From an uncultured Acidimicrobiaceae bacterium (GTDB lineage: Bacteria > Actinomycetota > Acidimicrobiia > Acidimicrobiales > SZUA-35), in NCBI GenBank assembly GCA_947259095.1, contig CAMYLA010000016.1, positions 1-58,996 on the forward strand: DNA of 58,996 bases, in the 5' to 3' direction. Positions 24,708-33,604 of the stretch are shown here, piece after piece (the stretch's first letter is position 1; every line of letters starts with the position of its first letter). The notes under the pieces were generated by a model. It worked only from the letters and a program-made list of their open reading frames with translations, was not told the origin of the DNA and ran no database searches. The position numbers and the translations under genes were made by a program.

Positions 24708-25436
24708 CTAGGCCGTCATGCCGCCATCGACGATGAACTCCGAGCCGGTGCAGTACGAGCTCTCGTCCCCGGCCAGGAACAGGGCCAGGTTGGCAACGTC
24801 GAAGGCAGACGCCTCGTACCCCATCGGGATGGCGGCCTGCACCTGTTCCCTGACGCCGGCCTCGTCGAAGGTCGCCAGCATCGGCGTGTCGATGATGCCG
24901 GGATGAATCGAATTGACCCGGACCCCGTTGGGGGCCAGCTCCTGGGCCGCGCTCCGGGTCATCCCCCGCACCGCCCACTTGCTGGCCGCGTAGGCCAATG
25001 CCCGCCCGGCGCCACGGATACCGGCGATGGACGAGATGTTGATGATCGACCCGGAACGGTTCTCGATCATGTTCGGAGCCACCGCCGCCATCCCGAGGAA
25101 CACCCCGGTCTGGTTGATGGCGATCGTGGTGTCCCACAGCGAACGGTCGGTGTCGGTCACGCCGCCCAGCTTGAAGATGCCGGCGTTGTTGACCAGGACA
25201 TCGATCCTGCCCCACCGTTCGACCACCTCCTTTGTGACGGCGGCCCAGGCATCGGCGTCGGTGACGTCGTGCTCGAAGAAGGTCCCGCCGATCTCGTCGG
25301 CAACGGCCCGGCCCTCGTCGAGGATGTCTGTCACGCAGACGTTGGCTCCCTCCTCGGCGAACAGCTTTGCCTCGGCCGCGCCCTGCCCTCGGGCTCCGCC
25401 GGTGATGAGTGCCACTTTGCCCGCCAGTCGATCCAT
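24708..25436 (-). CDS. Short-chain dehydrogenase/reductase
   Basis: 242 residues from the ATG at 25436 (MDRLAGKVALITGGARGQG). Classical SDR: cofactor loop TGGARGQG, NNAG, and the catalytic Ser in INISSIAG with YAASK. Asp in VTDIL at the end of beta-2 suggests NAD preference. The C-terminus FIVDGGMTA is typical. It lies between the TauE/SafE permease gene (39 bases upstream) and the nitrile hydratase beta gene (46 bases downstream), all on one strand, so it is probably part of that operon and may supply or remove an alcohol/aldehyde tied to the nitrile substrate. Confidence 0.92.
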   Translation of the reverse strand: MDRLAGKVALITGGARGQGAAEAKLFAEEGANVCVTDILDEGRAVADEIGGTFFEHDVTDADAWAAVTKEVVERWGRIDVLVNNAGIFKLGGVTDTDRSLWDTTIAINQTGVFLGMAAVAPNMIENRSGSIINISSIAGIRGAGRALAYAASKWAVRGMTRSAAQELAPNGVRVNSIHPGIIDTPMLATFDEAGVREQVQAAIPMGYEASAFDVANLALFLAGDESSYCTGSEFIVDGGMTA

Positions 25437-25475
25437 GGCCGAATGGTAGAACACCGGGCCGAGACCTGCCTCCGC

Positions 25476-26273
25476 TCAGAGGTTGGCCGCCACCAGCGCC
25501 AGGCCGCTGGCCAGCGACACGCAGAGCACCGCCGGGCGGAAGAACACGCTGTCCAACCACGGCCTCACGTACCGGGCCAGGTACAACCCGGCCAGGACGA
25601 ACGGGGCCAGCAGGGCCAGCAGCGCCAGTTCGGCAAGGCCGAACCGGCCGAGCACGGCCAACGACAGCGCAACCAACAATCCCAGGATGTTGGCGATGGC
25701 GGCCACGGTTGGCCGCATGACCGGTCCCGGGACGTCGTGCAGGGTCATGACCAGCGGTGGGCCCGGCAGGGCGGCCGCCATCGACCCGAACGCCGAGGCG
25801 GCGCCGCCCAGAACCTCGTAGCGGGGCGTTCGGGGCAGCCGGACGCCGGCCAGCAGGACAACGGCCGCCATCGCCACCATCACGCCGATGGTCAGTGCCA
25901 TGACCCGGTCGTCGACGGCGGCCAACACGATGAACACCGCCCCCATGCCCAGGGGCACGCCGAGCAGCAACCGGCCCAGGATGCCTCGATCCAACTGATC
26001 ACGCTCCACCAGCAGGTGACGGGTCCCGACGATCAGCGAGGACAACAGCAGCGGTCCCGGGACGAATCGGGGATCGATGGTCAGCAGCGTTGGACCGGCG
26101 ACCAACCCAAGCCCGATGCCGGTGCTGCCGTGGACGACCGATCCCAGCACGGTGACGACGGCCACCGCCACCAGTTCCTCCCAGCTCACCCGGTCTCTGT
26201 TTCGTCCAGTGCCGGGGCGCCTGGCCGCGGGCGGTTCGACCGCACCTTTTTGTGGCCTCGCATCGCCTGACAC
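25476..26273 (-). CDS. TauE/SafE-family (TSUP) membrane permease
   Basis: 265 residues with about eight hydrophobic helices and the repeated pattern of this family, including GSVVHGSTGIGLGLVAGP near the start and PGPPLVMTLHDVPG in the second half. TSUP proteins export or import small anions such as sulfite or sulfoacetate. The first 28 residues are Arg-rich and hydrophilic; the real start may be the GTG giving VSWEELVAVAVV. It is the first gene of a five-gene minus-strand run ending with nitrile hydratase, and is divergent from the betaine-type binding protein gene 65 bases away. A link to nitrile metabolism or metal supply is only positional. Confidence 0.85.
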   Translation of the reverse strand: MSGDARPQKGAVEPPAARRPGTGRNRDRVSWEELVAVAVVTVLGSVVHGSTGIGLGLVAGPTLLTIDPRFVPGPLLLSSLIVGTRHLLVERDQLDRGILGRLLLGVPLGMGAVFIVLAAVDDRVMALTIGVMVAMAAVVLLAGVRLPRTPRYEVLGGAASAFGSMAAALPGPPLVMTLHDVPGPVMRPTVAAIANILGLLVALSLAVLGRFGLAELALLALLAPFVLAGLYLARYVRPWLDSVFFRPAVLCVSLASGLALVAANL

Positions 26274-26338
26274 TACCGGCAGTTGTCGAACGGGGCGGAA
26301 ACGCCGAGGGTCGGAGTCGGTTCGGTACGATACGGGCC

Positions 26339-27397
26339 GTGAGATCTCGCACCGCCCCTGGTGAGCCCCGGTCCCACGGCCGGCGGTGGACCTGGTGGGT
26401 CGGCCTCGCCGGGCTGGTGGTCATGGCGATGTTGGCCGTCGGCTGCACCTCTGACGATGACGCCGACGAGGCCACCTCCGAAGCCGACGGGGCGACCGGC
26501 TCGACGTCGGCCGCCCTTTCCCGATCCGATCGCAAGCCCACCATCGCCGTCGCCGTCACCGATTGGACCGGGGCCAGGCTGAACGTCGCCATCGCCGAGG
26601 AGCTGATCGAACGCCGTCTGGGCTATCCGGTCGAACCAGTGGAGGTTCTCGAGACCGGCCAGATGCTGCGAGACCTCCAGCGCGGTGAGCTGGACGCGGT
26701 GCTGGAGATCTGGCCGTCGTCGCTCGACCCTGACGAGCTGGAGATCATCGGGTCCCCGGCCGTCGAGCAACTGGGTGAGCTCGGCGTCGTCGGCAAGATC
26801 GGCTGGTTCGTCCCCCGGTACGTGCTCGAACAGCACCCGACCGCCGAGACCTGGCAGGGCCTGGTCGACCCGACGGTGGCGGCCGACTTCGCTTCTTCGG
26901 AGACCGGTACCAGGGGGAGGTTGCTCGGCACCGATCCCGGGTACGAGCAGAACGACGAGGAGATCATCGGCGCCCTCGGCCTGCCGTTCGACGTGGTCTA
27001 CAGCGGATCGGACGAGGCCACCCTGTCGGAACTGGAGCAGGCGACGGCGGCCGGGGAACCGATCCTGCTGTACTGGTGGAGTCCCACCGCCGAGATTCGC
27101 CGCTTCGATCTGGTGAGTGTGGAGCTCCCGCCCCGGTCACCGGCATGTGTCGCCGACCTCGAGGCCGGTGAGCCCCAGCGTTGTGACTATCCGGTCGACC
27201 GGTTGTTGAAGCTGGGGAGCCCCGAGCTTGTCGAGACCGCGCCGGACGTGCATCGCTTTCTCAGCAATTTCTCCCTTACGACCGACGACCATCTTCTGAT
27301 GATCGACCGGGTGGAGAACCGTGGTGAACCACTCGAACTCGTGGCTTCCCAGTGGATTTCGGCCAATCAGGCCCTCTGGGAGCAGTGGTTCGACTGA
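26339..27397 (+). CDS. Glycine betaine/choline-type ABC transporter substrate-binding lipoprotein (OpuAC/ProX family)
   Basis: 352 residues from a GTG at 26339. An Arg-rich n-region, a hydrophobic stretch and the lipobox MLAVGC give a lipoprotein signal. Mature sequence: VAVAVTDWTGARLNVAIAEE, LEIWPSSLDPDEL and EPILLYWWSP match the OpuAC fold; the Trp residues in these motifs are candidates for the aromatic cage that binds quaternary ammonium groups. No permease or ATPase gene accompanies it, so it must pair with a transporter elsewhere. It is followed by a 343-base gap. Confidence 0.88.
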   Translation: MRSRTAPGEPRSHGRRWTWWVGLAGLVVMAMLAVGCTSDDDADEATSEADGATGSTSAALSRSDRKPTIAVAVTDWTGARLNVAIAEELIERRLGYPVEPVEVLETGQMLRDLQRGELDAVLEIWPSSLDPDELEIIGSPAVEQLGELGVVGKIGWFVPRYVLEQHPTAETWQGLVDPTVAADFASSETGTRGRLLGTDPGYEQNDEEIIGALGLPFDVVYSGSDEATLSELEQATAAGEPILLYWWSPTAEIRRFDLVSVELPPRSPACVADLEAGEPQRCDYPVDRLLKLGSPELVETAPDVHRFLSNFSLTTDDHLLMIDRVENRGEPLELVASQWISANQALWEQWFD

Positions 27398-27740
27398 GAA
27401 TGGCGAATAATGGAACAGTTCAATCGGGGAAACGCCGTGAAGAGTGTAACGAACTGGTTACAGGGTGGGCCGACCGCAGGAGCCGCCGTTCGACCTGGAA
27501 TGCCGCGACGCTGGGCGCCCAACCATGGCGCTGGAACACCGAGAATGCTGCCAACCGGGCTGCCTTCTCCGGGGCCGGTCACCTCCTGGCCTCACCCCTC
27601 CGGCGACGCCGATCGGCTGGACCGAGGGTGACCGTCGGTTGACGATCGGTTCGGATGGCGGGATGTCCGGTGTACCCTTTCCAGCCAGAAACAGCCGACA
27701 GGCCGCGTTGGTCGTCGCTTGCTGAGCAGGGGAGAACTTG
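27398..27740. other. 343-base intergenic region before the peptide ABC operon, no supported gene
   Basis: Short open frames occur on both strands but none has a ribosome-binding site together with a recognisable product. The only clear signal is GGGGAG at 27728-27733 serving the downstream ATG at 27741. A TTGACG occurs near 27640 but without a properly spaced -10 box. Confidence 0.5.
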
Positions 27741-29459
27741 ATGAATTGGAAATTGTTCGACTTTCTTCGCCGTGACGTGAGTCCGGTCGAATTGGATTTG
27801 GTCGAATCCTACGCCCGGAAAAAGATCGGCAGGCGAGACTTCGTCAAGCGAGGAACGATCATCGGACTGTCGGCGCCGTTCATGGGGGCGATCATCACCG
27901 CCTGCGGCGATGACGACGGCGACAGCGGCTCATCCGACACCACCGCAGGTGGCGAAAGTGGCGGCGGCGAGGCCACACCGGGAGGCAACCTGATCGCTTC
28001 GGTCCAGCAGGGCGACGCCAACACCGGTCTCGATCCCGTCAACATGCTGGACCTCGGAACCTATTGCCTCGTCGCTCAGTGCTTCGAATTCCTGGTCGGC
28101 CTCGGCGACCAGGCCGGTATCGGCCCCAGTGCTCTCGCCACTGCCTGGTCGCCAAACGATGACGGCTCGGTGTGGACCTTTGAGCTCCGACCAGACGTCA
28201 AGTGGCAGAACGGCGCCGACTTCACCTCCGCCGACGTCGCGGCAACCATGGATCGCCTGGCCGCCCAGGGTAACGCCGGCCTGGCAGGCGTGATCGACCA
28301 GGGCTCGGTCGACTCCTCCGACCCTGCGGTTGCGGTCATCACGCTGCTCGAAGCCAACGGCAACTTCCCGTTCCTGGTCTCGCCGTTCAACGCCCAGTCG
28401 CCGATCACGCCGGCCGACTACACCGACGGCACCACACTCGACGAGCGGCCGGACGGCACCGGCCCCTGGGTGCTGGACAGCTTCGATCCCACCACCTTCG
28501 TGGCCAAGTACTCCCGCAACCCCAACTGGTGGGGCGGCTCCACCGTGCTCGACACGATCGAGCTGCGGGGCTTTGCCGATATCGGCACCGCGGTCACCGC
28601 CATGACGTCACGGGAGATCGACGTCATCCAGCAGTTCAGCGTCATCGGCGGCGAAGGCCTGCTCGACGACAGCAACTTCACGGTGCTGGCCCCGGACGCA
28701 TCGAACCACCGTCAGCTCTGGTTCAACACCCAGCAGGGCGACTACACCGACAAGCTGGTCCGCCAGGCCATGGGCTTCTGCCTGGACCGCGAGCAGATGC
28801 TGGCCACCCTGTTCTCCGGTCGTGGTTTGCTCGGCAACGACCATCCGATCATCTCGACCCTGCCGTTCTTCGACCCGGACGCCACACCGCAGCGGACCCG
28901 CGACATCGACATGGCCAAGGCCCTGCTGGCCGAAGCCGGCGTCGACGGCATCACCGGCACCATCGAGTCCGGCGACCTGCAGGAGATTCCCCAGCTGGCC
29001 GCCATCGTCCAGCAGAACGCAGCCGAGGCCGGGTTCAACCTCCAGGTCAACGTGCAGTCCAACTCAACCTTCTACGGCACCGCCTGGTGTCCGGGCGCCA
29101 ACGACAGCGATAACACGTTGCCGTGCGACGGGTCGGCCGGATTCGGCATTGTCGACTACGGCTCCCGACCGGTCCCCGACGTGTTCCTCGGTTCGGCGCT
29201 GGCCACCGGTGGGGTGTGGAACTCCTCGAACTACACCAACCCCGAGTTCGACCAGCTGCTGTCGGAGTATCGGCGCTCGGTCGACGTCGACGGTCAGAAG
29301 ACGGCCATCGGTGGGATCCAAAAAATCCTCCACGAGGACACCCCGGCCTGCTACCCCTATTTTTACGACTACCTGTCCGGCCATGACGTATCGGTGTCCG
29401 GGGTCGAAGTGACGCCGCTTGGTCACCTGTTCCTGGCCGAGGCCGGCAAGAGCAGCTGA
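27741..29459 (+). CDS. Peptide-type ABC transporter substrate-binding protein (family 5), Tat lipoprotein
   Basis: 572 residues. The signal region GRRDFVKRGTIIGLSAPFMG is a twin-arginine motif (RRxFxK) followed by a hydrophobic stretch and the lipobox IITAC, so the protein is folded in the cytosol, exported by Tat and lipid-anchored. The mature part begins with an Asp/Gly/Ser linker and carries family-5 blocks such as WTFELRPDVKWQNGADFTSADV and YSRNPNWWGG. The start is ATG 27741 with GGGGAG upstream; a TTG one codon earlier is possible. It heads an operon with two permeases and a fused ATPase. The ligand (peptide, nickel, sugar or other) is not determinable. Confidence 0.95.
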   Translation: MNWKLFDFLRRDVSPVELDLVESYARKKIGRRDFVKRGTIIGLSAPFMGAIITACGDDDGDSGSSDTTAGGESGGGEATPGGNLIASVQQGDANTGLDPVNMLDLGTYCLVAQCFEFLVGLGDQAGIGPSALATAWSPNDDGSVWTFELRPDVKWQNGADFTSADVAATMDRLAAQGNAGLAGVIDQGSVDSSDPAVAVITLLEANGNFPFLVSPFNAQSPITPADYTDGTTLDERPDGTGPWVLDSFDPTTFVAKYSRNPNWWGGSTVLDTIELRGFADIGTAVTAMTSREIDVIQQFSVIGGEGLLDDSNFTVLAPDASNHRQLWFNTQQGDYTDKLVRQAMGFCLDREQMLATLFSGRGLLGNDHPIISTLPFFDPDATPQRTRDIDMAKALLAEAGVDGITGTIESGDLQEIPQLAAIVQQNAAEAGFNLQVNVQSNSTFYGTAWCPGANDSDNTLPCDGSAGFGIVDYGSRPVPDVFLGSALATGGVWNSSNYTNPEFDQLLSEYRRSVDVDGQKTAIGGIQKILHEDTPACYPYFYDYLSGHDVSVSGVEVTPLGHLFLAEAGKSS

Positions 29460-29470
29460 GTTGGGCCGCC

Positions 29471-29506
29471 GCAATCCAGTCGGTGGTGTCCCATCGACTG
29501 GATTGC
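29471..29506 (+). terminator. 12-bp perfect hairpin between binding-protein and permease genes (attenuator or mRNA stabiliser)
   Basis: GCAATCCAGTCG (29471-29482) and CGACTGGATTGC (29495-29506) are exact complements with a 12-base loop. There is no U-run, so it is more likely a partial terminator or 3' stability element that keeps binding-protein mRNA in excess over permease mRNA. It starts 11 bases after the stop codon. Confidence 0.6.
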
Positions 29507-29562
29507 CGGGCGCCTCTTGCATACCTTCTACATAACCCTTCTACATACGAGGAGCTGCCGGG

Positions 29563-30522
29563 TTGCTGAGATTCCTGACAAGAAGGCTTGTCCTGTCGCT
29601 GATCACCCTGCTGCTGATCCTGGCCGTGGTCTTCGCGTTGACGAGGGTGTTTCCGTCCGACCCGGCCCGCCAGCTCGCCGGTCCCTTTGCATCCGAGGAG
29701 CGGGTGGCAAGCCTCACCGAGAGCCTCGGGCTCGACGATCCCCTGCTGGTGCAGTTCGGTCGACTGGTGGGCGGCGTCTTCACCCTGAACTTCGGTGAGT
29801 CGTTTTCCCAGCCCGGCGTCCAAGTGGTCGACCTGGTCCGGCCGGCGCTGTGGAACTCAGCCAAGTTGGTGGTGCTGGCCCTGGCCCTCACACTGCCCCT
29901 GTCCATCTTCGGCGGGGTCCTGGCGGCGAGGAAGAAGGACACCCTGGTCGATCGATCGATCGTCTCGTTCGGCCTGGCCAGCGCCTCCATCCCGGACTTT
30001 GTGTCCGGCGTGATCCTGCAGTTCCTGATCGGGGTGCAGCTCGGCTGGTTGCCAGCGGTGGCAAACCCGCCGGCCAACGCCGGCTTCTTCACCGAAATGC
30101 GGTTCATTCTCCTGCCGGCGCTGGCCATCGTGTTCGTGTACTTCGGCTACATCGCCCGCATCACCCGGGCCGGGGCCATCGGGGCCCTCGACGCCGACTA
30201 CACCAGGACCGCCTACATGAAGGGTCTGAGCACCACCGAGGTGATCCGCAAACACGTGCTCAAGAATGCACTGCAGCCAACCGTTGCGGTTACCGGGACG
30301 CAGATGGGGTACCTCTTCGGCGGTCTGGTCGGCCTCGAAGTGGTGTTCAACTACCCCGGCCTCGGGCGGCTCATCTTCCAGGCGGCGACCGCACCGGATT
30401 TCCCACTCCTGCAAGCGGGCGTGGTCACGGTGGCCATCATCTTCATGCTGTCGACGCTGGCCGCCGACATGCTCATTGCCTGGATGAATCCACGAGCTCG
30501 ACTGGACCTGGGGAACGCATGA
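29563..30522 (+). CDS. ABC transporter permease, DppB type
   Basis: 319 residues from a TTG at 29563 with AGGAG upstream; no ATG stands nearer the conserved N-terminus MLRFLTRRLVLSLITLLLI. Six membrane helices are expected. The ATPase-contact EAA-like loop is ARITRAGAIGALDADYTRTA with YMKGLS. The GLEVVFNYPGLGRLI block near the end is typical of DppB/OppB proteins. The stop overlaps the start of the second permease by ATGA, so the two are co-translated. Confidence 0.95.
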   Translation: MLRFLTRRLVLSLITLLLILAVVFALTRVFPSDPARQLAGPFASEERVASLTESLGLDDPLLVQFGRLVGGVFTLNFGESFSQPGVQVVDLVRPALWNSAKLVVLALALTLPLSIFGGVLAARKKDTLVDRSIVSFGLASASIPDFVSGVILQFLIGVQLGWLPAVANPPANAGFFTEMRFILLPALAIVFVYFGYIARITRAGAIGALDADYTRTAYMKGLSTTEVIRKHVLKNALQPTVAVTGTQMGYLFGGLVGLEVVFNYPGLGRLIFQAATAPDFPLLQAGVVTVAIIFMLSTLAADMLIAWMNPRARLDLGNA

Positions 30523-31442
30523 CCGAAACCGACGACATTCTTGTCCAAGTGCTCGAAGAACCGTCGAGCACGGTGACGCCGAGCGGCGACCGCAAGTCGG
30601 TCAGAGCCGAGCAGCGGCGGCAGCTGTTCCGGACCCCGTCGTTCATCATCGGCATGCTCATCAGCGGCTTCTGGATCGTCTGCGCCATCGCTCCCGGCCT
30701 GCTCGCCAATTGGGGTGAGAACGACTTCGTGACCAACGCCGCGGGCACCAGCATCCCCCGCCAGGGCCCCTCGGCCGATGCCTGGTTCGGTACCGACGGC
30801 ATCGGTCGCGACGTCTACTCCCGGGTGATCTACGGGGCCGACAACGTGTTGGTCAATGCACCGATCGCCGCGCTGCTGGCGGTGATCGGTGGTGCGCTGC
30901 TGGGCCTGCTCATGGGTTACTACGGTGGCTGGGTCGACGAGGTCCTGGGCCGGATCATCGAAGCGATCCTGTCGCTGCCGGTGATCCTGCTGGCCATCAT
31001 GGTCCTGGTGGTGTTCGGTTCGTCGAGGCTGGCCATCGTGTTGACCATCGCCGGGCTGTTCACGCCGGTGGTGACCAGGACCGTCCGGGCCGCGGTCATC
31101 GCCGAGGCCCAGCTCGACTACGTCACATCGGCGAAGTTACGTGGCGAACCCGGGCCGTTCATCATGGTCCGGGAGATCCTCCCCAACGTGACCAATGTGC
31201 TTGTCGTCGAGTTCACCGTCCGAGTGGGCTACGCCATCTTCACCGTCGCCACCCTGGCATTCCTCGGCCTGAGTGCCGACGACGCAACGGTCGCCGACTG
31301 GGGCCTGGACATCGCGGGCACCTACAACCTGATCCAGGCCGGCCAATGGTGGCCGTCGATCTTCCCCGCCCTGGCCATCGCCTCCCTGGTGATCGCCGTG
31401 AACCTCATCGCCGATTCGATCGAGAAGGTGTACCGAGCATGA
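30519..31442 (+). CDS. ABC transporter permease, DppC type
   Basis: 307 residues. A hydrophilic N-terminus, then FIIGMLISGFWIVCAIAPGL and the conserved FGTDGIGRDVYSRVIYGA block that marks the DppC/OppC family. The EAA-like loop is AVIAEAQLDYVTSAKLRG. Its start overlaps the stop of the DppB-type gene by four bases. The fused ATPase gene starts 31 bases after its stop. It forms the second half of the membrane channel. Confidence 0.95.
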   Translation: MTETDDILVQVLEEPSSTVTPSGDRKSVRAEQRRQLFRTPSFIIGMLISGFWIVCAIAPGLLANWGENDFVTNAAGTSIPRQGPSADAWFGTDGIGRDVYSRVIYGADNVLVNAPIAALLAVIGGALLGLLMGYYGGWVDEVLGRIIEAILSLPVILLAIMVLVVFGSSRLAIVLTIAGLFTPVVTRTVRAAVIAEAQLDYVTSAKLRGEPGPFIMVREILPNVTNVLVVEFTVRVGYAIFTVATLAFLGLSADDATVADWGLDIAGTYNLIQAGQWWPSIFPALAIASLVIAVNLIADSIEKVYRA

Positions 31443-31473
31443 GCGCGCACCCCATCCCTGGAGGTAGCCGGCG

Positions 31474-33534
31474 ATGACCACCATCGAGCCGACAGCCGGG
31501 CCCATCGATCGCGGCGATCCGGCAACCGCGGCGCTGGCGGTCGAGGACCTCCATCTGGCCTATATGGTCCGCGGAACCCCCCGGGCGGTGCTCCGGGGCG
31601 TGACCTTCCAGGTCCGGCCCGGCGAGGCGTTCGGCCTGGTCGGCGAGTCCGGTTGCGGCAAGTCCACAACGGCCTACGCCGCGGTCCGGTACCTGCCGGA
31701 CAATGCGGTGGTCACCGGTGGTCGGGTGCTGGCCAACGGTGCCGACGTCACCCACATGTCGACCAAGGAGCTGCAGGCGTTCCGGTCCTCCGAGGCATCA
31801 ATGGTCTACCAGGACCCTGTGCAGGCCCTGAATCCCACGTTGCGGATCGGCAAGCAGGTTGCCGAGTGTTTCCGGGTCCTGGGCAATGGCAAGGCCGAAG
31901 CCGAGGACATGGCCCTGGAGGGGTTGAAGCGGGTCAGGATCGCCGACCCGGTCAGCGTCATGGACCGCTATCCATACCAGCTGTCGGGTGGCATGCTGCA
32001 GCGGGTGGTCATCGCCATGGGCCTGGCCGGCGATCCGAAGTTGTTGATCCTCGACGAACCGACCACCGGTCTGGACGCCACCGTCGAAGCCGAGGTGTTG
32101 GATCTGGTCCGCGACCTGCGGGCCGAAACCGACGCCGCAGTGCTGCTCATCGCCCACAATCTGGGTGTGATCCGTACCATGTGCGACCGGGTCGGTGTGA
32201 TGTACGCCGGGAAGATGGTGGAGGAGGCCTCCTCGAAGGAGTTGTTCGAGGAGCCGAAGCACCCGTACACGATCGGCTTGATGAACGCCATCCCCCGGCT
32301 CGGCCTGCGCAAGACCGATCGTGCGCTGTCCACGATTCCAGGGAACATGCCGGCCATCGGCACCGAGCTGCCGGCATGCGTCTACGTCGACCGCTGCCAG
32401 CTGGCAACCGACATCTGCGGCACCGAGGCCCCGCCGTTGGTGGCGATCAACGACGGCCGCTGGACCCGTTGCCATCACAGTGATCAGGTCGACGAGATCC
32501 ACGAAGAGGTCGCCCTGATCGAGCCCCACGACATCGGCGACGAGCGGGTCGTCGAGCTGAATGGGGTGTCGAAGACCTTCCGTCAACGGGGGCGGGACAT
32601 CCCGGCCCTGGTGTCGATCGACCTCGGTTTCGCCGAGGGCGAAACGTTGGGACTGGTCGGAGAGTCGGGATCCGGCAAATCAACCCTGGCCAAAACGATG
32701 GTTGGGGTCTACGGGCCGGACGCCGGCGGCACCATCGACCTCGACGGAACGCCGATGAAGGCCAAGGCCACCGACCGCCGCAACGAGGCCATCCGGGCCA
32801 TCCAGATGGTGTTCCAGAACCCCGATTCGGCCCTCAACCGGTCGTGGACGGTTCGCCGGATCCTGAAACGTACGGTCACCAGGCTGACCGATGTCAGTGG
32901 GGCAGCAGCCGACACGCGGGTGGAGGACATCGCCTCGGCGATGCAACTGTCGCCCCATCACCTCGACATGCGGCCCCGGCAGCTCTCCGGGGGGCTCAAG
33001 CAACGGGTCGCCATCGCCAGGGCCTTCGCCGGTGACCCCCGGATCGTCGTCTGCGACGAGCCGACCTCGGCACTCGATGTCTCGGTTCAGGCTGCCATTC
33101 TCAACCTGCTGGCCAACCTGCAACGAGACGAGCAGACGAGCTATCTGTTCATCACCCACGACATCGGTGTCGTCCGGTACCTGGCGGATCGCATCGCGGT
33201 GATGTACGTCGGTCGCATCATGGAGAAGGGCCTCACCGACGATATCTTCGCCGGCCCCGTCCATCCCTACACCGAGGCGTTGCTGTCGGCGGTGCCGAGC
33301 ATCGATGGCAAGGCGGCCGATCGCATCCCGCTCGAGGGTGATATCCCGTCACCGGCCGATCCGCCGTCGGGCTGTGTGTTCCACACCCGCTGCCAGTACG
33401 CCATCGCCGGGACCTGCGACACGGCCGAGCCGCCAAGTCTCGAGGTTGCACCGAAGCACATCATCAACTGCCACCTCCCGGTGGAGCAGCTGCCGACCCC
33501 GGTCACGATCTCGGTCGTCAAACCGGAGACGTAG
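31474..33534 (+). CDS. Fused peptide-type ABC transporter ATPase (DppD-DppF fusion)
   Basis: 686 residues with two complete nucleotide-binding domains. First: Walker A GESGCGKST, signature LSGGM, Walker B LLILDEPTTGLD, ending with an oligopeptide-type C-terminal motif holding Cys residues (YVDRCQLATDICGTEAPP). Second: Walker A GESGSGKST, signature LSGGL, Walker B VCDEPTSALD, ending HTRCQYAIAGTCDTAEPP. In many species these are two genes. The C-terminal Cys-rich tails are common in DppD/DppF proteins. It completes a self-sufficient importer with the three preceding genes. AGGTAGCCGGCG precedes the ATG. Confidence 0.95.
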   Translation: MTTIEPTAGPIDRGDPATAALAVEDLHLAYMVRGTPRAVLRGVTFQVRPGEAFGLVGESGCGKSTTAYAAVRYLPDNAVVTGGRVLANGADVTHMSTKELQAFRSSEASMVYQDPVQALNPTLRIGKQVAECFRVLGNGKAEAEDMALEGLKRVRIADPVSVMDRYPYQLSGGMLQRVVIAMGLAGDPKLLILDEPTTGLDATVEAEVLDLVRDLRAETDAAVLLIAHNLGVIRTMCDRVGVMYAGKMVEEASSKELFEEPKHPYTIGLMNAIPRLGLRKTDRALSTIPGNMPAIGTELPACVYVDRCQLATDICGTEAPPLVAINDGRWTRCHHSDQVDEIHEEVALIEPHDIGDERVVELNGVSKTFRQRGRDIPALVSIDLGFAEGETLGLVGESGSGKSTLAKTMVGVYGPDAGGTIDLDGTPMKAKATDRRNEAIRAIQMVFQNPDSALNRSWTVRRILKRTVTRLTDVSGAAADTRVEDIASAMQLSPHHLDMRPRQLSGGLKQRVAIARAFAGDPRIVVCDEPTSALDVSVQAAILNLLANLQRDEQTSYLFITHDIGVVRYLADRIAVMYVGRIMEKGLTDDIFAGPVHPYTEALLSAVPSIDGKAADRIPLEGDIPSPADPPSGCVFHTRCQYAIAGTCDTAEPPSLEVAPKHIINCHLPVEQLPTPVTISVVKPET

Positions 33535-33604
33535 ACCGACCCACCGCGCCGACCGGCCCCGGCCCGGACTTGACGGCGGGGGAGTCTGGCTGAATGCTCG
33601 GGCG

